64,000 nt of DNA, taken from assembly GCA_031769625.1 (NCBI GenBank), contig JAUIMM010000602.1, positions 186,001 through 250,000 on the forward strand. Reading direction: 5' to 3'. Positions 23,131 through 33,078 of this stretch are shown here, one piece after another. The notes beneath the pieces were generated by a model that saw nothing but the letters and a program-made list of their open reading frames with translations, had not been told where the DNA came from and searched no databases. Origin of the DNA: Taudactylus pleione. Taxonomy: Eukaryota; Chordata; Amphibia; Anura; Myobatrachidae. The translations under genes and the position numbers were made by a program. Positions within the stretch are counted from its first letter, which is position 1, and each line of letters opens with the position of its first letter.

Positions 23131-23324
23131 TACTGAATCTGATGCAGTAATATCTGGGTTACGTTGTAGATTGCTTATACTTACATTTGGGATCTAACCC
23201 ATGTGTCCAATACTATATGCAGCTATATGTACATTATCCCAAAAGGATTTCATGGGAAAGTTTATATACATTGTATTGTATCAATAACTGATGTATTATA
23301 TTGCTGCCTACTCAGATATATGAT

Positions 23325-23740
23325 ATTATTTATGTATGTTACATGTGATTATTCTATGTATGTTACATGTGAATGCACCATATCAGATATATGAGATTAC
23401 TGTATGTATGTTACATGTGACTGCACCATGTCAGATAGATGAGATTACCCTATGTATGTTACATGTGACTGCACCATTTCAGATAGATGAGATTACCCTA
23501 TGTTACATGTGAATGCACCATGACAGATATATGGGATTATTTATGTATGTTACATGTGACTGCACCATGTCATATAGATGGGATTATTCTATGTATGTTA
23601 CATATGACTGCACCATGTCAGACATATGGGATTATTCTATGTATGTTACAAATGAATGCACCATGTCAGATATATGGGATTATTTATGTATGTTACATGT
23701 GAATGCACCATGTCATATAGATGGGATTATTCTATCACCG
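23325..23740. repeat. 48-bp minisatellite
   Basis: About eight copies of a 48-bp unit ('tatgtatgttacatgtgact', then 'gcaccatgtcagatatatgg', then 'gattattc'). Open plus-strand frames repeating YVTCDCTMS are products of the array. Confidence 0.88.
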
Positions 23741-23859
23741 GTGACCAGAACAAAACGAATCTGAAGCACAGGTGCGACAGGGTGGGAGTCCTGTGGAACC
23801 CTATGGATTTCGTAGAAAGAGAGATAACAAAGGTAAGTTCTTACCATCTCTCTACTTTT

Positions 23860-24970
23860 CTACCTCAGGGTCCATAGGGTATCCACAGAATACCTTGGGG
23901 ATCTCCCAGAGCAGTCCCTTGAAGGGTGGGGACGATCCTGTGCAGAAAGGAGAATCCACTGCCCGAAGGAAGCAACCTGAGAGGTAAAGGTATCAAAGAC
24001 ATATACCTCACAAAAGGTATGGACAGAAGACCACGTTTCTGCCTTACAAAGCTGAACAGTCGAGACGCCACGGCAAACTGCCCACGAAGGACCCACAGAC
24101 CGAGAAGAATGTGCAGTAACAGAGGGAGGTACAGGAAGGCCCTCATGAGCGTAAGCCTCAGAAATCATCATACGAATCCACCTAGCCAAACACTGTTCAA
24201 TGGCTGGCCATCCCTTCTAGTGAAAACCATAGAGTAAAAACAAGGAGTCTGACTTCTGAAGGGAACTGGTAAGGTCCACATAAATCCTGAGAGCACGTAC
24301 CACCATCCAATGAGGCCTCACCTGCCGAAAGGTCAGGAGAGGAGAGTTAAAGTCCGGCACTATAATTTCCACATTAATGTGGAAACTAACCACCACTTTA
24401 TGAAGGAACGAGGGCAAGTCTGAAGCACTGCACTGTCCTAGTGAAAAATCAGAAACAGAGGGTGATAGCAGAGAGCCCCCAAATCTGACACCCTTCTGGC
24501 TAAAGCAAGAGCCAGAAGAAACACAGAATTTGCTGTAAGTTATTTGAAATCCACTGAGCCCAGGGGTTCAAATAGAGGTCCCTGGAGATCCCGCAGGACC
24601 ACAGCCACATCCCAAGGAGCCACAAGAGGGACAAGGGGAGGCTGACTGCGAAGGATGCCTTGCATAAAGGTGCGGATATCAGGAAGAGGAGCAATCCTAC
24701 ACTGGAACCACACCGATAGGGCAGAGACATGCACCTTCAATGAGGCAAGGTGGACACCTTGATCTAAGCCTGCCTGCAGGAAAGCCAGAACTCTGGATAT
24801 CCGAAACACCTGGGGAACGTACCCTTTAGGGCGAGGCAATTCAAAGTAGGTATGCCACACCCTGTGGTAAACCCTGACAGAAGCAGGTTTCTGAGCTCTG
24901 AGCATGGTATTAACCACAGAGCTGGAAAAACCTTTGGACCTCAGGAGGGATGTCTCAAGAGCCATGCCGT
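23860..24970 (-). pseudogene. DIRS tyrosine recombinase, frameshifted
   Basis: Minus-strand frames show the N-terminal SAM-like part (MALETSLLRSKGFSSSVVNT, 24965-24540), then an ALARRVSDL segment with the likely first catalytic Arg (about 24500). The C-terminal part is ARWIRMMISEAY, then VTAHSSRSVGPSWA with the H-x-x-R box, and a VYVFDTF block with the probable Tyr nucleophile (24189-23900). At least two frame changes and stops separate them, so it is inactive. In this class the enzyme integrates circular cDNA. Confidence 0.75.
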
Positions 24971-25122
24971 CAATACAGCCGAACCAAATCCAGGAAAAAG
25001 CAAGGACCTTGAGACTACAGGTTGACAGAGAGACTATGAAGATCTGATTACCAGTGACGTCTGGGCCACACTGGAGCTACAAGCAGGATCATGCCTCCTT
25101 CTTGCTTTAACTTTCGAAGTAC

Positions 25123-25567
25123 TCAAGGAAGAAGGGAGAATGGAGGAAACAGGTACGCAAACTGGAAGGTCCACCATACTGACAGAGCGTCTACCAAGAG
25201 AGCCTCTGCGCATCTAGTTCTGGACCCGTACACAGGCAGCTTGTGAATGTGTTGGGAGGCCATAAGGTCTACCACTGGATGGCCCCACTTGTCCACTAGG
25301 AGCTGAAACACTTCTTGGTGAATAGACCATTCCCCTGGATGCACGTCTTGACGGCTGAGGAAGTCCGCTTCCCAGTTGAGTACTCCTGGTATGAACACTG
25401 CCAATATGGCCGGGAGATTGCCTTCCACCCATGTCAGAATGCATGACACCTCTGTCACTGCGGCCTGACTTCGAGTTCCTCCTTGACGGTTGATGTAAGC
25501 CACAGTCGTAGCGTAGTCTGACCGAACCTGCACAAGCTTTCCGTGAAGTATGAGTGCTAGAGGGCAA
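25123..25567 (-). pseudogene. DIRS RNase H domain and connection
   Basis: The open minus-strand frame contains VRSDYATTVAYINRQGGT, then FIPGVLNWEADFLSRQ, EWSIHQEVFQLLVDKWG and VDLMASQ. These are conserved blocks of the DIRS RNase H region that lies between RT and the recombinase. The SDYATTVAYINRQGG block corresponds to the conserved SDN-ATTVAYINRQGG motif, here with Tyr in place of Asn. Confidence 0.78.
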
Positions 25568-25654
25568 TGAAGACTGCCTGAAGTTTCAATATGTTAATTG
25601 GTAGCGCAGACTCCACTGCTGTCCACTGACCCTGAAAGAGTGTGGACCTGTCAA

Positions 25655-25965
25655 AAAGCGCCCTGCCCTCACAGCCTTCGGGAGCCGTTCTCACCCGCGG
25701 GACGCAGTGTCCCGCGGGTGGAGAAACATCCGGTGACCCGGTCACCGCCGGAGAATAGACGCCGGGTGCATGCTCCCTGTCTGCAGGGCTTGGGGACTGC
25801 CCGGCGTGTCCGTAAGTGCCGGGCACGCCCCCAAGAGTGACGAAAAGGGGACGCGTCTTATAGACACGCCCCCTTTTCCGATGACCACGCCCCCTTGTCG
25901 GTCGCGCGCGGCATGCCCTCTCTTGCTCCGGCGCCCTGCCTCCCGCCGGAGCTAGAGGGAACACT
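25655..25965 (+). repeat. GC-rich dispersed repeat, copy 1
   Basis: 'gcgccctgccctcacagcct' through 'gctccggcgccctgcctccc' matches 30470-30795 in the same orientation at high similarity, including 'gcagtgtcccgcgggtggag' and 'aaaaggggacgcgtcttata'. It is non-coding and inserted where the DIRS RT should be. The family is unknown, perhaps a SINE or MITE. Confidence 0.8.
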
Positions 25966-26009
25966 ATATAAGCAAGGACTGTATTGCTTTCTGGAGTTGT
26001 AGAGCCTTG

Positions 26010-26400
26010 TCATAGTCTGACAGAGGACCTGTGCAGAAAAACTGATAGGGAGGCCTTCCGCGTAAGAAGAGTCCCGTTAGGCTGAGGACTTATGCTTGGA
26101 CCTGGCAGTCTTCTTGAGGCCTGTCTGTCTAGGGAAGGGCTGACCTGTAGGCTCACCTTGGGGCCGAAAGGACGAGGTCCAGGACCCCAAAGTAGTATAA
26201 GCCGAAAGCAGACACGCATACTTAGCCGCTGCCAACGTATTCACAATCTTGTCCCAGTGTGGACCAAACAAGATTTCACCATTATAAGGCAACCACTTCA
26301 ATCCTTTCCTAGAGTCCACGTACGCTCTCCAAGAGCACAGCCCTAAGGAACTGCGAGCTGACACAGCAGCAGCCGAAATCTAGGAAGCTAAGAGACTGAC
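26010..26400 (-). pseudogene. DIRS gag-like segment
   Basis: The minus-strand frame has SARSSLGLCSWRAYVDSRKG, then LPYNGEILFGPHWDKIV and a basic tail ending KKTARSKHKSSA. The plus-strand DIRS at 37.9 kb has the matching NYGEILFGPELDKVV block, so the two share a family or clade. Confidence 0.65.
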
Positions 26401-26738
26401 ATCCAAAGCAGTCTCATTAATATATGTGGCTGAATCACAGAGCTTACACCCAAGAGTTGATCTCTGGTGGCATCCGAAAGAAGGATTCCACTAGGGAGTC
26501 CGTCCCAGAACTCTCCTCGGCCATGGCCAGCCTGGGGGCAGCCCCTGAAAGAGAATACATCAACCCTTTTATCCGTAACAACACTGACAACACTTGTTGT
26601 GAAGGCTACAGAAAAAAAAGGTATAGTTATATAGTCTGACAGAATAGAAATACAGACAGCGCTAGCATTTTAAAGTCACATATAATGCAGCAAACACATC
26701 TGCATAATGGCACTATAATCAACTACACAGACACAGAG

Positions 26739-27328
26739 GGCCTGATTCAGAGCCGGACGCTATTTGCGCTCGCTCGTTCAGAAAAAAGGGGTGGCTATTC
26801 AAATTAACCGTTTGCTCTTTGCGGTCTGTTCACGCCTCTATGTCTGAACGAGCGAACAAAACTTGCGGTCGTAAATTTGAAAAAAAATGCCCCCTGGCCG
26901 CTCGCATCATACGTCATGTCCGCTATTTATTAGATTAATCGAGTACATCGAACAGCGTATGAACTGCTCGCTATTCTTGTGGTTGGTTTTTCCTACCGCA
27001 ATCTTGCGAGCAGTTCTGACTATAAAATAACCAAGTGACGTGGTCAATGACGCTGTTTTAGTTATGCACACCCTTAAAACGCCCGTTTTGACCTTTAAGC
27101 ACGCCTGCGTTCTGAATTCCACTCCCCGTTTTCAAGCACCTTCCCGTTACCACCCACATACTCCTAGTCCTGTCACTCAAAATAGCAGGCATTCGCTATT
27201 TAGCGAACGATTTTCGGCCGCACTGACTGGTTCGCGCATGCGTATTACAATCCGTACGCATGCGCAGATGTGCGAACATCGCTCATAACGAACGAGCGGC
27301 CGCTTACGAGCGGCTCTGAATGAGGGCC
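26739..27328. mobile_element. GC-rich fold-back MITE, copy 3
   Basis: The ends ggcctgattcagag and ctctgaatgagggcc form terminal inverted repeats. The interior has paired segments such as 'gcgcatgcgtattacaatcc' with 'gtacgcatgcgc'. The flanks share agag on both sides (26735-26738 and 27329-27332); a 3-bp tta duplication, as in copies 1 and 2, is not seen. Members differ strongly in the interior. Confidence 0.72.
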
Positions 27329-27329
27329 A

Positions 27330-28050
27330 GAGTCTGGTAGCAATAGTGCTGCACACACCGACCTTATCATTGAGGAGAGGTATGCAGGGGGACCCGGGCC
27401 GCATATACCAAGGAAACCATTCTGCCTAATAGAAAATGGCCGCCGTCCAGGGGAGGAACTCTGTCACAGACCGCTGCGGAAAGGTGCTGTGAGCAGCGGG
27501 GGAGGCTCCGGCTGTGTGACAGGGAAGGTGCTCTCCCCTGGCATGCTATAACCCCCGGGACGCTGGAGCGTATCCTCACCGCTGCAGCCAGACGTCCCTG
27601 GTGGCCTAGTGGTAGTGCAGGCTCAGTGCCCAGCTCCACGCACAGCCGTCCCCAGGAAGCCCACTACTCTGGGGACAATGAAGGACCGTGAACCAGCAGG
27701 CGCCTACCACAGACGCCAGCTGTTTACCTGCAGTACCCCCCGTGCAGCCCAGCCACAGTCCCAGGCTTCATGCTAGCGGAAACCCCAGAAGCCCGCCGAG
27801 ATCCCCGGATCAGTAGCGGCGTCTCGGCGCCAGCGGGGTGTCGGAGCGGCAGCACGGACATCCATTGGACTGTTAGTGCTGAAGATTTTCTGGGGCTGGT
27901 AACAGCCCCTCCATGCAGTGCCCCGATTCCGGCCGGGCACCTACGAAACTGACGGTGCCTTGGCCAGGGGGTGGGGTATAGGAGATGGGGGCCCCCAGGC
28001 CAAGGAAGAATATTTTAACTGTAGTGTCCGATGATCACCGTCCATCACCT
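27330..28050. other. GC-rich non-coding interval (DIRS 5' region)
   Basis: No coding frame with recognisable motifs. The position between the DIRS terminal sequence and gag suggests a 5'UTR of the minus-strand DIRS element. The plus-strand DIRS has a comparable GC-rich leader at 36.2-36.6 kb. Confidence 0.4.
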
Positions 28051-28087
28051 ATAACCCCAAGGTATCCTGTGGAACCCTGAGGTAGAA

Positions 28088-28283
28088 AATGGGTTTAAAG
28101 AATTGGGTCTGGTTCTTCAGGGGGCCATATGGATGCAACAAGTGTTTTAAACTTCGCACGTGACCGCAGCAGGCGTTTTTTTAATGATTTAAAAAAACAC
28201 ATGCTGCGGTCACATGTAATGTTTAAAATACATCTATACGGCCCCCCGAAAAACCAGACCCAATACTTTAAACCCATTTTCAA
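28088..28283. repeat. Long imperfect palindrome (fold-back)
   Basis: The left arm 'aaaatgggtttaaagaattg' and 'ggtctggttcttcagggggc' pairs with the right arm 'gccccccgaaaaaccagacc' and 'ctttaaacccattttca'. Inner arms 'gtgaccgcagcaggcgtttt' and 'aaaaacacatgctgcggtcac' also pair. About 195 bp forms a hairpin with a short loop; probably a MITE. Confidence 0.8.
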
Positions 28284-28369
28284 TGTTTTTTATTTTCTCC
28301 GCAAAATATTTGCGCGGTCGCTTTTCGGCAAAGTACGCAACTTATGAAACAAATTTGTGGTAATTTTAT

Positions 28370-28575
28370 TAGGGAAGTGTCCAAAGGCTTCTAAAAGAAA
28401 TCCCCACATTTTTAGGCAAAAATAGGGATTTTGCTATTCTTTTCTCCAGGTCTAAGATGGAGAAAACGTTTCTCCTGTTTTTCACTATAAAAGTGCGATA
28501 AATTATCGCGGGGTGATAAAAATCGGCTGATTGTCGGCCGATAATTATCGCCGTTAATTGAATACGGCCCTTAGT
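28370..28575. other. MITE-like fragment ending in 'gaatacggccctta'
   Basis: A segment with palindromic 'gataaattatcgcggggtga' and 'cggctgattgtcggccgataattatcg' ends 'aattgaatacggccctta', the wording of many short amphibian inverted-repeat elements. A left terminus was not found. Confidence 0.35.
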
Positions 28576-28819
28576 GTGATATATATATATATTCCCCATA
28601 CCGCTGAGCAGTGGGCCATGATGTATTTGTCTGACCATAAATGATACAGATAATCAGTATATACGTCTCCCATCACACAGCTGGTCAGTGCTGAGGGGTT
28701 ATTGGCCCTGGTTAGACCAGGCTTTATATCCTCTTTATGTTACGTTCTGTGTATTTCCTGACTTATTGCGCTATACAGATAACACCTCGGTCATTTCTTA
28801 CTGACACTATTACAGGTTA

Positions 28820-29245
28820 CGTTATATTATTAGTAGGGTGGGTGCCCCAAAATATAGAGAGAACTTCCTGCTTCTGTTGTTACCTGTATAATGATAATGC
28901 AGCACCAGAGTCTGCTACAGCTGTATATTAGTAACAAAAGGTTCTGCTGCACCTGTATTACAACTACACTGGTGACTGCTCCACCTGTATAAAAATAATG
29001 CAGCATCAAAGTCTGCATCATCTGTATTATAAAACCATAAGGATCTGCTCCACCTGTATCATACCATTATAGCAACACTGGGGTTTGCTTTACCTGTAAA
29101 CATAGTGCAGCACTAGAGGCTGCTCCAGCTGTATTATAGTAACACCAGGGTCTATTACTTCTGTATTATAAAGAACACTAGTGTCTGCTCTACCCATATA
29201 ATGATAATACAGCACCACAGTCTGCTCCCCCTGTATAACAATAAT
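28820..29245. repeat. Degenerate ~45-50-bp repeat
   Basis: Diverged copies of 'agcaccagagtctgctacag' and 'ctgtattatagtaacacc' recur about eight times. Old minisatellite upstream of the gene 2 promoter. Non-coding. Confidence 0.65.
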
Positions 29246-29269
29246 AAATACCATCACCTGCTGCCACTT

Positions 29270-29560
29270 CCTCCTGCTGGAACCATAACCCGGAAGTTGC
29301 AGTAAATAGAAGAAACGCCCCCTCTACATAGCCCCGCCCCTCTCCTCTGGATGTTACTATAACATATGTCTACCCCGCCCCCAGTATCATAGTGACCATC
29401 CCCCTCCGTGCGGTGATTGGCAGCAACGAGTAGCAAAGTAGAAAGGACGTCCTGTAACTAAGCAGCTACCTCCACCTGCCGCTCTCAGCTTCATCACTAG
29501 AGTAAAAGTTGTATAGTCTAATGGTGTCCTCATGTACGGTAACCGGCGGCCATATTCTTA
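29270..29560. promoter_or_regulatory. GC-box / ETS / CCAAT / YY1 promoter region
   Basis: In about 350 bp there is an ETS-type cggaag (29291), GC boxes gccccgcccc (29331), ccccgccc (29373) and gggggcgggg (29584), and a reversed CCAAT box (attgg, 29416). YY1-like ggcggccat (29545) and gctgccattttg (29609) follow. There is no TATA box. This pattern is typical of broadly used zinc-finger gene promoters. It sits just upstream of a splice donor at 29649 and between two divergent paralogues, so it may drive both. Assignments rest on motif matches only. Confidence 0.6.
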
Positions 29561-29648
29561 TAGTCTCCCGGTCACAGAGCAGAGGGGGCGGGGCCACAGG
29601 GGCTTTAGCTGCCATTTTGTCATAGACATTACTGACAGCCGGAGCCAG
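29561..29648 (+). other. Gene 2 candidate 5'UTR exon 1
   Basis: GC-rich sequence with YY1-like gccattttg ends 'gacagccggagccag' before gtaacg, a good donor. No ATG-initiated coding frame is needed, because the start codon lies in the next exon (31315). The transcription start is not defined by sequence, so the left edge is nominal. Confidence 0.5.
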
Positions 29649-29664
29649 GTAACGTGTCCTGTAT

Positions 29665-30440
29665 ATATTATATTATTATTATATAGGGGAGAGGGGACTG
29701 TACAGTGATATATGAGGGGGAATAACACAGCTCCCAGCACACACTGATATGTGGTATTATTATTATTATATAGGGGAGAGGGGACTGTACAGTGATATAT
29801 GAGGGGGAATAACACAGCTCCCAGCACACACTGATATGTGGTATTATTATTATTATATAGGGGAGAGGGGACTGTACAGTGATATATGAGGGGAATAACA
29901 CAGCTCCCAGCACACACTGATATGTGGTATTATTATTATATAGGGGAGAGGGGACCGTACAGTGATATATGAGGGGGAATAACACAGCTCCCAGCACACA
30001 CTGATATGTGGTATTATTATTATATAGGGGAGAGGGGACTGTACAGTGCTATATGAGGGGGAATAACACAGCTCCCAGCACACACTGATATGTGGTATTA
30101 TTATTATATAGGGGAGAGGGGACTGTACAGTGATATATGAGGGGGAATAACACAGCTCCCAGCACACACTGATATGTGGTATTATTATTATATAGGGGAG
30201 AGGGGACTGTACAGTGATATATGAGGGGGAATAACACAGCTCCCAGCATACACTGATATGTGGTATTATTATATAGGGGAGAGGGGACCGTACAGTGATA
30301 TATGAGGGGGAATAACACAGCTCCCAGCACACACTGATATGTGGTATTATTATTATATAGGGGAGAGGGGACTGTACAGTGATATATGAGGGGGAATAAC
30401 ACAGCTCCCAGCACACACTGATATGTGGTATTATTAACGT
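29665..30440. repeat. 84-bp minisatellite in gene 2 intron 1
   Basis: About nine copies of an ~84-bp unit ('tataggggagaggggactgt', then 'acagtgatatatgaggggga', then 'ataacacagctcccagcaca'), with variable numbers of att triplets. About three more, diverged copies lie at 30805-31070 after an inserted GC-rich repeat. Long minus-strand frames rich in YITVQSPLPYI are array products. Confidence 0.93.
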
Positions 30441-30800
30441 TCCCGCTAGGCTGTTTTAGCGGGGTGCGGCGCCCTGCCCTCCTTCTGGAGGGCAAAAAGC
30501 AACCTGCCCTCACAGCCTGCGGGTGCCGTCTTCACCCGTGGGTCGCAGTGTCCCGCGGGTGGAGAAATGTGCGGTGAGTCTGTCACCGCCGGAGAATAGA
30601 CGCCGGGCGCATGTCATCTATTCTCCCTGTCTGCAGCACTTGATTGCTGCCCGGCATGTCCGTAAGTGCCGGACATGCCCCCAAGAGTGATGAAAAGGGG
30701 ACGCGTCTTATAAACACGCCCCCTTTTCAATGGCCACGTCCCCTTTTCGGTGCCCTCTCTAGCTCCGGCGCCCTGCCTGCCGCCGGAGCCAGATTGAACT
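30436..30800 (+). repeat. GC-rich dispersed repeat, copy 2, inserted in the 84-bp array
   Basis: It matches 25655-25965 over 30470-30795 and interrupts the array within its attatta tract, so attatta occurs on both sides. It therefore inserted after the array existed. Additional 5' sequence, 'cgttcccgctaggctgtttt', is present here. Confidence 0.8.
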
Positions 30801-31277
30801 AATTATTATATAGGGGGGAGGGGACTGTACAGTGATCTATGAGGGGGAATAACAGCTCCCAGCACACACTGATATGTGGTATTATTATTATATAGGGGAG
30901 AGGGGACTGTACAGTGATATATCAGGGGGAATAACACAGCTCCCTCCCCACGCTCATAAGCGGTAATATTATTATTATCAAGGTATGGGAACTGGACAGT
31001 GATATGAGATGGAGTAACACAGCTTCCGACACACTGATATGTGATATTATTATTATATAGAGGAGAGGACTGTTCAAGAATGTATGTATATGTTTGCACA
31101 TGAGACTGTATAAGGTGTACCCAGGACTGTATGAGGTGTAATGCTGGGTAGTGACTGTGTCTATGAGGGGTATACATGCCGGATTCTTTGATTATGTTTC
31201 CCAGCCTGTGTTTCATTTTTGCAATGACTACTTATGTACTTTGTGGTATTTATTATAATTATTATTTTCCTTCTTAG

Positions 31278-31392
31278 ACGATTGAGCTGTCGTGAAATCA
31301 CTGTTTCATTGAAGATGGACATGGACCCGAGTCACAAAAGCCAGAAGATTTTACACTTCACCCTAGAGATAATCTACGTGCTGACTGGGGAG
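31278..31392 (+). CDS. Gene 2 exon A with start codon
   Basis: The acceptor ttccttcttag ends at 31277. After 37 nt of 5'UTR the ATG lies at 31315, followed by 26 codons (MDMDPSHKSQKILHFTLEII, then YVLTGE). The donor gtgaga starts at 31393, in phase 0. This start is preferred over an upstream ATG at 31234, which lies in the intron before the acceptor. The sequence is a clear paralogue of gene 1 exon A (MDKDRSHMTDRILN). Confidence 0.88.
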
Positions 31393-32110
31393 GTGAGAGG
31401 TTCTGGGGGAGTCACAGTGACATCACTTATATCTATAATAATAATACAGGGAGGTGAGGGGATCTGGGAGTGTCACAGTGACATCACTTATATCTGTAGT
31501 AATAATACAGGGACATGACTGGGGAGGTGAGAGGATCTGGGAGTGTCACAGTGACATCACTTATATCTATAGTAATAATACAGGAACATGACTGGGGAGG
31601 TGAGAGGATCTGGGTGTGTCACAGTGACATCACTTATATCTATAGTAATAATACAGGGACATGACTGGGGAGGTGAGAGGATCTGGGAGTGTCACAGTGA
31701 CATCACTTATATCTATAGTAATAATACAGGGACATGACTGGGGAGGTGAGAGGATCTGGGAGTGTCACAGTGACATCACTTATATCTATAGTAATAATAC
31801 AGGGACATGACTGGGGAGGTGAGGGGACCTGGGAGTGTCACAGTGACATCACTTATATCTATAGTAATAATACAGGGACATGACTGGGGAGGTGAGAGGA
31901 TCTGGGTGTGTCACAGTGACATCACTTATATCTATAGTAATAATACAGGGACATGACTGGGGAGGTGAGAGGATCTGGGAGTGTCACAGTGACATCACTT
32001 ATATCTATAGTAATAATACGGGGACATGACTGGGGAGGTGAGGGGATCTGGGAGTGTCACAGTGGCATCACTTACATCTATAGTAGTAACAAAGGGACAT
32101 GACTGGAGAG
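31393..32110 (+). repeat. 74-bp intronic array derived from exon A donor region
   Basis: About nine to ten copies of the 74-bp unit, each with 'gactggggaggtgag', a copy of the true exon A/donor junction. The first copy is the real junction itself, so the array grew by duplicating the exon end. The same unit is at 16730-17310 in gene 1. Confidence 0.92.
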
Positions 32111-32165
32111 GTGATGTCATCTGGGAGTGTATGTAGTGATGTTTGGTGTTTCCCCCAATACATAG

Positions 32166-32357
32166 GATTACAGAGTAGTGAAGAAGACATCTGGTGAGCA
32201 TGAGACACCCAGCAGCCATACCCATGGGTCAAGGGGACTCAGCACGACCCAGAGCCAAATCACAGTGCCTCCACCTCACTCACTGATACATGAGAGAGAC
32301 AATGACCAGAAGATCCTGGAACTCACCAACAAGATCATTCAGCTGCTGACTATAGAG
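32166..32357 (+). CDS. Gene 2 exon B (N-terminal module)
   Basis: A 192-nt exon, 64 codons, phase 0-0, with acceptor caatacatag and donor gtgact. The product begins DYRVVKKTSGEHETPSS and ends KILELTNKIIQLLTIE. Gene 1 has LLTGE at the end; here it is LLTIE. Function as for gene 1 exon B: a conserved amphibian finger-protein N-terminal block of unknown biochemical role. Confidence 0.88.
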
Positions 32358-32625
32358 GTGACTGCTGGGAATGGGACATTATACAGTAACACCAGGGGAT
32401 GTGTCTGGGTGATGACTGGAGAGGTGACTGCTGGGAATGGGACATTATACAGTAACACCAGGGGATGTGTCTGGGTGATGACTGGAGAGGTGACTGCTGG
32501 GAATGGGACATTATACAGTAACACCAGGGGATGTGTCTGGGTGATGACTGGAGAGGTGACTGTTGGGAATGGGACATTATACAGTAACACCAGGGGATGT
32601 GTCTGGGTGATGACTGTATCATTGT
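32358..32625 (+). repeat. 66-bp array derived from exon B donor region
   Basis: Four copies of a 66-bp unit starting 'gtgactgctgggaatgggac' and ending 'gatgactggagag'. Each repeats the exon B 3' end plus donor in slightly altered form. The whole run is open in one frame with exon B, so intron retention would add about 90 residues, but a clear donor follows exon B directly. Confidence 0.9.
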
Positions 32626-32634
32626 GTGTGTCAG

Positions 32635-32758
32635 GTTCCTATAAGGTGTCAGGATGTCACTATCTTTGTCTCCATGCAGGAAGGGGAGTATATAGAGGAA
32701 CACAGGGGTCTGTACAAGGACGTGATGATGGAGAATCACCGGCCCCTCACTTCACTGG
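32635..32758 (+). CDS. Gene 2 exon C: degenerate KRAB-A-like box
   Basis: A 124-nt exon with acceptor gtgtgtcag and donor gtaaga, phase 0 to 1. It encodes [20 protein letters not shown], then [20 protein letters not shown]. The order DV-(S/F)S-EEW-LY-DVM-EN of a KRAB A-box is visible, but the usual Trp of the EEW motif is replaced by Gly (MQEGEY). KRAB A recruits TRIM28/KAP1 in tetrapods, and the Glu-Trp region contributes to that contact in mammalian family members. Repressor activity may therefore be weak. The similarity to KRAB is partial, so 'KRAB-like' is the safer name. Confidence 0.8.
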
Positions 32759-32875
32759 GTAAGAGGAGACTGTCATTTATTGTACAGGGTAGGGCAGGTA
32801 TGGGCCCCCTATATACACACATCACCTGATAATCACATATATACAATGTACTCAGTCACTGTGTGTCTCCTACAG

Positions 32876-32973
32876 ATGGACCCAGTAACAGAAATATCCC
32901 AGAGAGATGTCCCCGTCCTCTTTATTCACAGGATTGTACAGAGGAGAATCACAGGACCCCACAGGAGCATCAG
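32876..32973 (+). CDS. Gene 2 exon D1
   Basis: A 98-nt exon with acceptor gtctcctacag and donor gtaggt, phase 1 to 0. Combined with the last G of exon C it reads DGPSNRNIPERCPRPLYSQD, then CTEENHRTPQEHQ. This proline-rich linker is typical of amphibian finger proteins. A near-identical second copy (D2) is at 35192-35289, with the same acceptor context. Confidence 0.85.
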
Positions 32974-33078
32974 GTAGGTGGGATTTAGGGTCTCGCCAAT
33001 CTCTGTGTTTCTAATATACTCGTATTGTGCTGCCTACTCTCAATGGAATCAGACGTTATTATTGTATGGGCCATTTAG

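Larger units (their letters stand above)
23745..28090 (-). mobile_element. DIRS-type tyrosine-recombinase retrotransposon, broken
   Basis: On the minus strand, in order, there are a gag-like segment (26400-26010), an RNase H (25567-25123) and a tyrosine recombinase (24970-23860). RT is mostly missing and replaced by a GC-rich repeat at 25655-25965. A terminal-type sequence, 'ctacctcagggttccacagg' on the minus strand, lies at 28050-28090. An inverse/direct pair of it ('ccctgaggtagaaa' and 'ccatagggttccacagg') lies at 23795-23890, as expected of DIRS terminal and internal complementary repeats. A fold-back MITE (26739-27328) is nested near the 5' end. Boundaries are approximate. Confidence 0.72.

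Noticed and set aside
29558..30513. Minus-strand frames rich in YITVQSPLPYI (up to 187 codons)
   Set aside because: Products of the 84-bp array in gene 2 intron 1.
32178..32762. 194-codon frame spanning exons B and C
   Set aside because: It includes real exon B but then reads through the donor into the 66-bp array; exon C is used in another frame with its own splice sites.
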